Shown in pieces: positions 36,001 to 47,300 of a DNA stretch of 64,000 nt. Origin of the DNA: Liopterus haemorrhoidalis (lineage: Eukaryota; Arthropoda; Insecta; Coleoptera; Dytiscidae); assembly GCA_963971575.1 (NCBI GenBank), contig OZ020613.1, positions 47,975,250 through 48,039,249 of the forward strand. Direction: 5' to 3'. Below the pieces are notes generated by a model. That model was not told the DNA's origin and ran no database searches. It was given only the letters and a program-made list of their open reading frames with translations. A program made the position numbers and the translations under genes. The stretch's first letter is position 1; every line of letters begins with the position of its first letter.

Positions 36001-37693
36001 TTATAAAATACTAAGTGGACATTATAACTGTGAAGCTATTTCCAGCATCTTAATCAGAAATACTAACTCTAGATTGAGAGGTCACAGCGCCAAACTGAAG
36101 AAAGATAAATTTCGTCTGCTAATCAGGCAAAACTTTTTCTCAAATCGAGTAGTTGACAGGTGGAATAACCTTTCCGTGTCAGCTATTGAATCAAGAAATA
36201 TAAACTCATTTAAGAACAAAATTGACACAGCGCTTATATTTATAAGATAAGTGTTGTTCGCGTTGTCTATGCGGAGCGAATTACGTGATGGACTTTTTAT
36301 GGACTGTCGCAGATGGACTGTTTCAGTGAAATTGTTTTAAATTGTTAAGAACTGTTATTTGTGATTTAAATTTCGTATCTCTGCAAGCTAACTTATATAT
36401 TTATACTATTTATAGTTTTTCTGTAATGTAATATTAGTTTATTTTTTTCTTTTTTTTTTCGAAATATTGTAATGTATAATTATCACTCGTGTGTACATTT
36501 ATATATTCGGGAGTATAACCAGCTATGTTAGCTGCCTTCTCCCAAAACTGTAAATAATAATAATAATAATAATAACCTTTATCTTGTTCAGGTGCACTCT
36601 CCTCATATTCACAGTCATCCCCAAATTCGGACTTGATGTAAATTTCCTCAGTGATGATAATATTGGTGTTGTAGTTATACTGGGACATGTTGTCAGCAGA
36701 TGATACGATACATGTCTTCCGAGTATCACGGCTCTCTAAAATATAAATATTCCTAGTTACTATTACTCTGTCCATGTATGCAATATATAGTGGTCCAAAA
36801 CATACAATTAACAGTTGACTTGTTAAACTTATATCTGATCTCCTGAAACTACACTCATGTAATTCTTTTACTAGCTGCCAGTGTGAGTAAATGAGAAACA
36901 CATCAGTATGTTAACTGTATAAGTCATATGGCCTTGAACGGACTTCTTTTAAAATTTTCAGTATATTTAAAAAACTAGTTCTACTGACCAGTGTTTGCTA
37001 CAACTGCGCACTCCAGTTCATATCCTGCACGTGCACTGGTGTCGACAGGTTCAGATTTAATGTAAATTTCCTCTATGTTGATATTGTTATGATATACACC
37101 ATCTTTAACTTCATCTTTGATTCCTCCTGTAATAAACAAATTATACTCAAATATAAACTAATTCTCTCCTGCAAAAACATATATTATTTAAGATGTTCAT
37201 CAACCAAACATTGCTGAAATTAGTCTGAAATAATCTGTATAAGTAACAGATTATAAATATAAATAACAGCATTAAGTGGAAGTAAGTTGTAAATGTAAAA
37301 TCCGAGAGAATATGCTCTTTCCGATAATTTTAAAATGAGTGTATGATTCAATTGAATGGGTTATCAAAATGTAATTTTTTTTTATTCATCCGGTGAGCAA
37401 GATATATCTTTGGTGGAAGGAGCGCATATAAAAAACCACATACGTTTATGAGAATATATTCAAATATAACAGACAGAGATAAAACAAAAACCGACATAAG
37501 TTGTATCGAGTAGTTCAAATACATTTTAGATAGGGTGACCATTTTCTTGGAAAGGCAATGCGGAATCACCCTAATTTTAGATAGTTTACTGACTCTCAGT
37601 CCATCAATCAGCATCAGGATTATCAGTACCTTCATATTCTATCTTAACATTAGTCTCATTTTTAATATCTTCATTGTGTCTCATATCATTCAT
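33056..37693 (-). CDS. Gene D: C2H2 zinc-finger protein, 6 fingers, no ZAD exon found
   Basis: Exons supported by homology and phase are 37126-36989 (linker with EEIYIKSEPVDTS), 36735-36577 (linker with NMSQYNYNTNI and IYIKSE) and 33633-33056 (six fingers, stop at 33056). A possible first exon, 37693-37630, encodes MNDMRHNEDIKNETNVKIEYE and ends in phase 1 at a GTACTG donor, giving 312 residues in all. No ZAD exon is visible up to gene E. That interval is filled by a Harbinger-like element and THAP debris. The linker before finger 3 is shortened (HSGETFKC). A LINE (34945-36575) abuts the donor of the second linker exon. It could be a ZAD-less paralogue or a damaged gene. Confidence 0.65.
33720..33900. 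promoter_or_regulatory. Copy of the THAP-unit 5' flank beside gene D
   Basis: Positions 33790-33865 match 60925-61000 in the same orientation ('aataaacagtta', 'ctcgt', 'gtccgc', 'tggygtcacttc'), and 250-345 inverted. In those copies the block lies just upstream of THAP coding sequence. Here only the flank remains, next to the gene D finger exon. Function is not shown. Confidence 0.35.
34045..34944 (+). repeat. Dispersed repeat with tRNA-like module, copy 1
   Basis: It begins at 'tttttagggttttataggta', whose start pairs with 'aaaaaaccctta'. A short GTCT run, a 450-bp body, a tRNA-like block near 34586-34640 and a 300-bp 3' body follow. Its end is cut by the LINE at 34945, where copy 2 continues. 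It lies in the gene D intron before the finger exon. Confidence 0.75.
34945..36575 (+). mobile_element. 5'-truncated CR1-type LINE with (AAT)n tail
   Basis: The coding frame is open from about 34950 to 36250 and encodes reverse transcriptase: NFRPISL, MERIIVNKLLPFLL, YLDYAKAFDTVPHNKL, SGVPQGSVLGPVLF, YADDAKIF, then a thumb region to LIFIR. There is no frameshift. The 3' UTR ends in AAT repeats (36552-36575) that touch the splice donor of gene D's linker exon. The endonuclease is absent. Confidence 0.85.
34950..36250 (+). CDS. LINE reverse transcriptase, 5'-truncated, frame intact
   Basis: About 433 codons with no stop, beginning in mid-protein at KGDKTKVDNFRPISLTS. The first ATG is at 35018 (410 residues). 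It contains RT motifs including the YADD catalytic residues and the conserved C-terminal extension (RRFTKSVQGL, LNLPRLSERRIRGDLIETYK). The N-terminal endonuclease and ORF1 are missing. It cannot mobilise itself but is little decayed. Confidence 0.85.
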
Positions 37694-37880
37694 ATTTATT
37701 CCTCAAATAAAACCTTTTCAAATAATGTCTAATTTTCCAAATAAGTACTTCTGCTGTAACTAGCTTGCTTCGTGAATTTCAATATGTAGCAGTCCTTGCT
37801 GTTTACTCTACATTCCAAGTATCACCAACTTTGTAGATTCTCAACTTGTAGATTGACAACTGGCGCACTAACATGTCTAA

Positions 37881-39814
37881 TGCATGATTTACACGTTACC
37901 AGTGATTGGCAAATAGTTACTTGCAAGGTGTAAACACCACCTTGCCAGTGACCACAGAACACATTAACAGAAGTGCCATCTCTGTGTCAAAATGTTGTTC
38001 AGCGTAACTAACGCTAACTAGAGATCCACCACGTACTAAATTGAATGAAAGCGCCAAATTTGAATGTACTCATATTTATTATTCCAAAAAAATTACAATT
38101 GATAAAATATGAATACACTTTCGTTTTACATAAAATTTTAATACAATTCGAAATTGTAATAAAATTTTATATAAAACGAAAATGTATCCATGTTTAATAT
38201 TAAAAAGGGGTTATAGAGAAACACATAATATAAAATTGAGCTTTTTATTGTCACTCGTACATATATAATAATAATCTAACATACATAATCATATAATAGG
38301 TACATAAATAGCATAGTTCAGATGTCGGCAACCTTTATAGAAACAAAGTATTTGCCAATATTTGCAATAAATCGAACATTTCAAATATCAAACATCACCA
38401 ACAAAAGTAAAATATACTATACATATAAGTCTGATTTCAGCTGATGGGCCAATATTTGCAACAAATATAATAAATATATTACAATATTGATATCGAACAT
38501 TTCAAATATTGAATATCTAATATCGAACATAACAAAAACAAAGTAAAATATACGATACATATAAGTATGATTTCAGCTGATGAGCCAATTTTTCCTAATT
38601 AATATGTTATTGACATCAAATATTTCAAATATCGAACATATCAAAAAAAAAGTAAAATATACAATACATATAAGTTTGATTTAAGCTGATGGGCCAATAT
38701 TTCCTAATTAATATATCATTGATCACTTAAAATTCTTTGCACCACAGAACATTAAACACGCCACGTGCAAGTCACATTCACAATAACTGCCATATTTAAA
38801 TAGATAAGATTTAAAATTTCAGTTTGTGGAGTATTCAGTGGTGGTGGGTAGCGAGGGGGTGTCCAACACTACTGCCTCCTGGTGGAAATTGTGTGCTACA
38901 CTCATCAGATAACTGCCACATGGTTTTGGCGGGGTTCGAAATTTTTGTATACCGATGACACAGGCGTGCCAGTGACTGGCAAGCCTTTTGTGCCAGCCAC
39001 TGCCAGTGAAACAAAATTGTTTGATTCACTAGCACGCTGGCCTTTTCCCCCACCACTTTTTTACACTGGCAAGTCACTGCTTGCACTGTGTAAACAGGTC
39101 CATGCCAGTCTATAACCCATGCCAGCGCAAGTAAACAAAGCGCGTATTCTTACTTCTATTTCGTTGGTGTGCTATAGGGTTGTTTAATTTAATTAATCAA
39201 TTAAATTTATAATAAATCCAGAAAAAACGTGTGAAACTGAAAGCCCCATATCGTATGGATGAGAAAAGCAAGAGTTATTTCTAACTTAAGTCTTGCGGGC
39301 AGTGCTGTACGCATTACAGTATCTTCATATGTAATAAGTGGGCTTACTAAGAGAAGTAACTCAAATCAAATTGTTCTGGTAAAAGTCTCATAACCGATTT
39401 AAATTCCCGAGGATCCGTGGAATACAGCTCTCTTAGAATTGTTTCTGATGATCCCATCCGTTTGTTATTCAATCAATCTCGTACCCACTTCCTTCTCCCT
39501 TTTCTTTCCTTCTCTTGACGCAACACACGCAACAGTTCTTCACACACAACTTTGCAAATCAAACGAACTGATGTTTGAAGAACTGATCTATAAACACAAA
39601 CACATGCCATTTGTTGTCACCGTTTGCAAAGTGTAAACGAATGCTGCCAATACATTGCCAGCTACTGGCATTAGTCGGAAAACAACCTCAACTTGCATGC
39701 TAGTTGTTGGCAACGTGAAAACAGCTACTGCCAGTCCTAAACAGTGCCAGCTAAAGGCATGCCAGTTGTGACGTCAGCTGGCATGCCAGTAACTGGCAAC
39801 GTGTAAACCAGCCA
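37881..39814. mobile_element. Harbinger-like non-autonomous element rich in TGCCAGT motifs
   Basis: TAA flanks both ends (37878-37880 and 39815-39817). The left end TGCATGATTTACACGTTACC pairs with the right end, which reads TGGCTGGTTTACACGTTGCC when inverted. Subterminal DNA on both sides is full of TGCCAGT/ACTGGCA copies, also seen near 38965 and 39060, so a second related end may be nested. No transposase was found. It fills the region where a gene D ZAD exon would be expected. Confidence 0.6.
38335..38725. repeat. Tandem repeat, about 3 units of ~120 bp
   Basis: Three units share 'aaagtaaaatatac', 'atacatataagt', 'tgatttcagctgatg' and 'gccaat', with diverged 'tcgaacat' spacers. It lies inside the Harbinger-like element. 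Confidence 0.75.
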
Positions 39815-39849
39815 TAAGGTGTTCATATTAGGCAAACTTGTAGTTGCAA

Positions 39850-40060
39850 AAACGTGTCCATAACCAAATCTGTTCCCAACCTAGACTTAACATTATCTTT
39901 CCCTCTATTTTTTCCCAGGAAAAGTAAAAAAAAAAAAACTAAGATGCCTTTTAAAACTAAGTGATCTTTGTCCTTTCTTGAATAACAGCCAAAATAATAC
40001 AATTTGTTCGGCTTTTATATAATCACAAATTCTGTCGACTTTGTGACCTAAATTCAACAC
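39850..40060 (-). pseudogene. Degraded THAP N-terminal exon upstream of gene D
   Basis: The nucleotide sequence aligns with 8610-8790, the THAP fragment upstream of gene A. The minus frame retains FGCYSRKDKD, but the first cysteines are lost and indels break the frame. Homology continues to about 40150 into the shared 5' flank ('ccgtgtcag'). Confidence 0.45.
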
Positions 40061-40404
40061 TAAAACATAAGTAATACATTCAAACTGTACTACAGAATTT
40101 AGTACAATAATTCCACCACCAGATCTCTAAATACGATCTCCGTCCGTGTCAGGTTATGTTTGCACTGTAAATAGAAATAATGAAGCAACTATTATATAAA
40201 ATATTTATATATTTAGAATACATATAAATACGATCCAATAAAACTTGCATACACTACACAATATATAATACACAATACAAGCGCAAATAGTACATCCACT
40301 TTTGCTAAAAACTAATTAACTTTTTTATTAGATTTATATAATTTAGACCTGTTCTCGTGAGAAAAGCCCTTTACGCTATGCGTCCTCACTCTAGGTGCCA
40401 GGTA

Positions 40405-40935
40405 GTGGAGGTGATAAGTTGGTTTTATTCAGTTCAATTAATTGATCAATAAATTGATCAAGTTTTTTGTCAATTAATTCAAAAATGTATTGGTAACCTT
40501 GGAAACAACAGCATCACTTTACACACATCAATTTATTTATCAATTTTTTTGAAAATTTTTACATTAATGAAAATATTGAAAAAATCTTCACAAAGTTACG
40601 AGCTGTGAACAAAAACAAAAGAAATATCCTAGATGATGGCAAATTAGAACGTTTGAGGTTATGCCAGATTTGAAAACGAAACACAAACAGTATATTTCGA
40701 GGTTATGCTACAACTAAACAGTTGGCAATATCTTAACAGATAAAAATATACCTAGAATTCCCTACAAAATTGATGAAACATAGAACTTGTTCTATTTTCA
40801 AAATAAATTGATCAATTTTTTTGTCAATTAATTGTTCAATTAATTGACGAAATTTTTACACTTTACACATATCAATTAATTGAATGTCAACTTTTTCAAT
40901 TAATTGATCAATAAATTGAATCGTGTAAAACCCAC
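40405..40935. repeat. Probable MITE with CAATTAATTGATCAATAAATTG ends
   Basis: AT-rich palindromic blocks built on 'caattaattgatcaat' occur near 40432-40490 and, inverted, near 40800-40930, with 'ggttttattc' and 'gtaaaaccca' outside them. There is no coding region. The exact ends and target duplication are unclear. Confidence 0.5.
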
Positions 40936-41398
40936 TTTAGACTAGTTTGGGAAATAATTGTCAATATTTTGTTGTACTTTGTCTGACTAATATGTACATA
41001 CATATATACAATGATATTACGTTTGTTGCAGATACATGCAAATTGGTCATAACGTTTTCATTAGTTATTTTTATTAATTAATTAACCATTAGCAAAGCTA
41101 AAATATTGTAGCTTTGAATAATTAACACCGAAACTGCTGCCAGTACGACTAATAAACAATTTTGTGTAACAATTTCATTTAAAAACTTTTGTATGTCACA
41201 TCTGAACTGTCAAATTATTCATTTGTGAGTGAGTAGTGGCAAACGACAGAATTGAATAAGTGTTGAATGTCTTTCTTTGAAGTTGATACTTCAAAACGTA
41301 GGGTAGTAAGTTTGAATGACGTCATAAGTTTGAAAGTGAAGTTAGAAATATAATGTCAAACGGTCTTTACGGTTTCGGCATAAAGATAATTTCTAGTC
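40936..41398. other. Intergenic DNA 3' of gene E
   Basis: Nothing recognised; AT-rich. It should contain the 3' UTR of gene E. No clear polyadenylation site could be assigned. Confidence 0.3.
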
Positions 41399-44300
41399 CT
41401 AATTTGTTCCGTCATGGTGCTCTGTTTTTATAAATATATCAACACAGATTTCATCCGCAATCGTATGTATTCGTTTATGTCTAGTAAGGTTAATTTTTAG
41501 TGCAAATGTTTTCTGACAATGTTCACATTGGAATGGTTTCTCTCCTGAATGTATTCGTTTATGACCAACGAGATGTGATGATTCTGAAAATGCTTTATGA
41601 CACTGATCACACTTGAAGGGCTTCTCGCCACTATGAACTCGTTTGTGTCTAATTAGATCTGATAACTTTGGAAATGCTTTATTACAATATTCACATTTAA
41701 GTGGCCACTCTTCAGAATGTATTCGTTGATGACTAATCAAACTTGATGTATCTGAAAATGCTCTATTACACTCATCACATTTAAATTGTTTCTCAGCATT
41801 ATGAACTCGTTTATGTCTTATAAGAGTTGATGACTGTGAAAATGCTTTATCACATTGATCACATTTGAATGGCTTCTCCCCAGAATGTGTTCGTTTGTGA
41901 CCAATGAGATGTGCTAATTGTCTAAATTTTTTATTACATAGATCACATTTGAATGGTAGTTCACCTGAATGAAGTAGTGTGTGTCTAATAAGACTATCCT
42001 TTACTGAAAATGCTTTATCACACAACTCACATTTGAATGGCCTTTCTCCAGAATGTGTTCGTTCGTGCCTAATAAGATGTGATACCTGTGAAAATGTTTT
42101 ATTACACTGTTCACAAGTGTATATCCTCTGTCCAGAATGTACTGGCTTATGTTCAAAAAGGGGACTAACTTGTAAGAATGTCTTCTTACAGTTATTTGAT
42201 GTTTTGGGATGATACTTTTTTTTGCTTGATACTGACGCACAACTCTCATCTAGATTACTTAAAGATGTTCTTCTTGCTGCAAAAAAATGATATTGTATTT
42301 GTATGAGACAATCAAGTAACGAAAATAAAGTTACTTTATTATAAATATGTATGTACCATATGTATGCAGGGCTGATATTCAGACGGTAGGCACACGGATA
42401 AAACGATACTGTACAATAATTTGTAAAACATTTTCAGTTTATGTTATTTAATTCTGCGAATACAAATCGATGGGCGGGGTACGGCCCTTGAGTCGTGAAT
42501 TTCGGAACTGTATAATGTAACGAAACACGGCTTTATAATTCATGACGCCACAAAAATATTCTACAGATTAGAGTATTTAGAATATATGTATTTTGTTCAT
42601 CGATAATTTTTTACGATTACATTAATATTTTTTTGAAGTCTCGATAGTTTTCCCATATTTGAGTCAAAGAGTTATTTCTACAAGGTGTCCTAGCCAAGTG
42701 GCTCACCATTGCTATCTTTCTTAATATTATAGATAGAGATTCGGTTAAATGGACAAAGTTCGAGTATTTTACATACGAAATATCCTGACAGGCTTAAAAA
42801 AAAAATGAATGTTTCGTTGACCAGATATTTTGAAAATAAATATATTTTTTAAATGGAATACCTGTATATTACTAGGCGATATGAACAACTACTTTTTTGT
42901 CTTTATAAAAAACTAACCATGTTTATAATGATTTTTTTTTAATAACGGAGTTATAAATAGTTGAAAACTTATGATATTACTTATTAATCGTTTTGTCACT
43001 AGATGATACTGAGCGAAATAATTGAATTAAATCTGTCATTTTGTTAAAGTTTCAGGTGATTGTTACCTTTGTAATAGTTTTGTAGACGAATTTTAAAGAA
43101 TGCACATAATTGCATTCTCTACAATTCTCTAAACTGGTTAATGCAAGCTTCTACAATCGATAGCAAGTTAGCTTACAAAATATTGTGGACGGACGAGGCT
43201 AATTTTACAAATACCGGTGTTTTTAACAGAAATAATGAACATTTGTGGACACGTGAAAATACACATGCTTTCCGCACTGTGCGACAAAGAAACAAGATTT
43301 TCTATAAATGTTTGGTTTGGAGTTCTAGGAAATACTGTAATAGGGCCGTATCTCCATGAAGGAAATTTGACTACTGTAAAGTATTTTATTTTTTTGGAAA
43401 ATAGTTATCAATTTTTACTTTTGTTTTTATTATATGTTAGTTTCTAATCGTACTATTTTTATAAGTTTGTAACGTTGATATCTCCGTTATTAAAAAATTT
43501 CATTATAAACGTGTTTAGTTTTTTATAAAGACAAAAAAATAGCCTAACAATATACAGGCTATTCCATAAAAAAATGTTTATTTTCAAAATATCTGGTCAA
43601 CGAAACATCCAAAAATATTTGTGAGTTTGTCGTAATATTTCAAAGATAACAATGGTGAGCCACTTGGCTGGGACACCCTGTACACGCGTGCCAAATTTAA
43701 ATTTTTAGGTCAAGCCGTAGGGCTACAATTTCTACCGTACAGACATACAGACATGAGTGACAATATAAGGGTTTCTTAGCTATATCTAATAAACACTAAG
43801 GAATTAAAAAGAAATAATTAAGTTAAGAAATTATTTTGAATCGTTAAGTTCTAAAATAATTTCACCGATAGTATAAATCTATCCCGTATAATCAGAAGTG
43901 ACATTTTTATTGTCATGCCACGTCGTTTACCACGGATAACGTCTGAACGATATTAGATTTCATGTCTGAATACTCGCACTTGGAAATACGCAATAACGTA
44001 TCGACTCGACAAACTTGCCACTCATTGTCGCGAGTCATGTGTCGACTCGAACCTGACGCCTCTCTCTGTCGTGTGTTTAGTTCTAATGGGTTACCTAGGA
44101 CCCTACGTCAAGACGGCGGTCGAGTCTATGAAAACCGTTGCATCTGTACATACCCCTACTCTAGCTACTGAAACTATAGGCTATTTGAATGTTTAAGTAG
44201 AACTAAATGAAATTTTAATTTTCTTAAGTTGTCAGTAGCTCACTTTTTAACGATTAAAGTGTCCTTTTGATAAACAAAATGACCAAAAACTTCAGTCAAT

Positions 44301-47300
44301 TGTTAAAAGTTACTAGATTTGAAAATCCAGTTTCATTTAATAATAATATTTATTGACAGCTTATTACAGGCAAACCAAGAGTTTACACTGTTCACCAGAG
44401 AGACATTATCCTTGACAAGAGAATCTAAATCATGTTTACAATCTAATACTGTTGTATCGTCAGCGTAGAAAATTGTTTTGGCGTTTGTAGAGAGAGGCAA
44501 GTCGTTTACAAATATTAGGAACAGTAGCGGTCCCAGAACTGAACCTTGAGGCACTCCAAAATGCAAAGGAAGATACTGGGAAGTGCTACTGTTAAATTGG
44601 GTAAGCTGTTTACGGTTTGATAAATATGATTTAAGCAAGGCACGGCTCATGTCGTCGAAACCATAAAAAGATAGTTTGCTGAGCAAAATATCATGAGATA
44701 TACAGTCGAAAGCCTTGCTTAAATCAAGAAAAATACTGAGGCAGTATTTCCCAGATTCCAACGCATCCGAGACATACGCGACAAAATCCATAACTGCATC
44801 TATAGTACTCCTGTTACTCCGAAAACCATACTGACTGTTTGAGAATAAATTATTGTAGGTAAAATATTGCACAATTTGATTGTATAGCACCTTTTCAAAA
44901 ATCTTAGAAAACACTGGCAAAATGGATATGAGTCGGTAATTGCTGAAATCATTAACATCACCCTTCTTGAATAGAGGCAAAACTTTGGCAACTTTAAGAG
45001 CATCGGGAAAACAGTTGTTCATAATGCAGGCGTTTATTATCCTTGTAAGAGGTGAAATGATGGGATCTTTTACACGTTTTAGAATTTCTACTGAGAGTCC
45101 ATTAACGTCAAGAGTATTGCTATTCTTTAAAGAATTAACAATATCTCTAATCGTGATTTCACTGACAGATTCAAAAGAAAAAATTGTATTGTGTGTGTTA
45201 CTCGACAAAAATGAATCCGGTGTTATGTTACATATAGGGACTTTATTTATAAGTTCTTTGGCTATGTTTGTAAAGTGCTCATTAAACTGGTTGGGGGTAA
45301 TAATGGTTTCTTTAAGGTGATTTTCAGTATTATTTCTGCGTTTATTAATAATTTGCCATGTAGCTTTCTGAATATTATTCGAATTATTAATAAATTTAGT
45401 ATTGGCTTCAATCTTAGCTGCAGATATTGCTTTACGGTAAACAGTTTTATATTTATCACGTGCGGTTTTATTGAATTCAGTTGGGTTCATATTGAGGACT
45501 TGATTTAAGCCTTGGAGTGAGTCGCGCATGCCACGAAGGTGATCATTAAACCAGCTTACTTGAGTGGACTTGTGCCTATTTGGCTGGATTTTAATTTTCT
45601 GAAGTGGGAAAGATGCTGAGAAATGAGAAAGGAATAATTTCAGAAAATGATCATACCCATCGTTACTGTTAGTAATGGAATTTAAGAGGTTCCATTGAAC
45701 CTTACAAAGTTTATTATAAAAATTGTGTATCCCGATGTCAGAGATCTTTCTGCGACAATGGTAAGAGACTGAGGAAGCTGAAGAAGCTCCGCGTTTATTT
45801 ATCGGATGAAAAGTTGTTAGAATACCATTGTGATCGGAAAATCCAGATATTTTGCTCAAATTATCTTCTCCGAGATACATATTTTGAAATATATTGTCAA
45901 TTCTATTATTGCCTCGCTTATTAAAATTGACAGACGATACTAAATTGAAACTGCCAAATAAGTCTGCGATGTATGTTACATCATGCGTATTGAAATTAAA
46001 ATTTACATTAAAATCGCCGCAGATTATTATATTCTTTGAAAAATCCAACACATTTAGTATTTTATTCAAATTACTAGTAAAAATATTCAGATCCGAGGAA
46101 GGTGATCTGTATACGCATATGATAATTAAATTATAAATACTAATAAACACGGAACTGACTTCGCAATGACTTTCAATGCTAAATTTGTTGATTTTTGCAA
46201 AGGGTATAGCGTTACAATTAGATTTGGTTAGGATCATAGTACCACCACCATTCATTGCTTTACGACAAGTATAGGATGAACATTCATAATCCAGAAGTCT
46301 GAAAGATTCTACTTCTTCTTCTTTGAGCCAGTATTCAGTAAAACAGATAAAATTAAAGAATTTATCAGCTAAGTAGGCTTCCATGATTTCTATTTTATTA
46401 CGTATAGATTGGATATTTAAATATAGCATCTGGATATTCTTAACTGATCTATTGACGAAAAAACGTTGAACTTTTTTGGTCGAAATTTATTTTTAAAGAA
46501 GGTAGTAAAAATCTAAACTTGATGAATTGTAGTAGTTTAGATTTCCCTGTTATGTTTAGGTGAAGACCATGTTTCGTAAAATCGGTGGGAGTAAGTATGG
46601 AGCAGGAATTTATTACCACTGTTGAATTTTGAAATACCGAATACATGTGGAAGTTGTTTTGAACTACTAGTGAGTTGAAGGCATGATGGTTGTTCCAAAA
46701 CGGTGTTGTTATAATTTTCAGATTTGTATGATCCATTTTACTCTGAAGATCAGTTAACAATTCTGATTTCAGATTTAATTCTGATTCTGATTTAAACTAA
46801 AGAAACCGACAATTGGTCCATTGGTGAGAGGCATGACTTTAAAGGCATGCTCGCGACTACAATTATTGTCATTACTCTTTGTTATATGATGCAAAATACT
46901 ACGATATTTGTCATTCAATCTAGTTACAATTGTCGCACCGTCAAACTGTGACCATAGAGATTGTGGAAAACTGATGTGAATTAAATCATTTAAACGATAA
47001 TCTTTAATAATAATAAATAAATATATAAATAAATAAATAAATAAATAAGTAAATACCGTATATTCCGGCGTATAACGCGCACCTCAAATTTGAATAGATT
47101 TATTTGAATTTTTGCATGTATTCCTCGTATACCGCACACCCTTATAATCTGCTTTCCTGGAAACACTTTTATGCCAATATTCCTTCATAACAACCGTATG
47201 TAATTTTTTTGTTATGTATATAAATAATATAAATAAATATGTACAAATTTAGATAATTTAGTTGATTAGTATTTATATTATGTATTCATTATATAACAGG

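Noticed and set aside
35018..36250. Host gene encoding reverse transcriptase
   Set aside because: The intact frame belongs to a 5'-truncated LINE with a 3' microsatellite tail inside a gene D intron.
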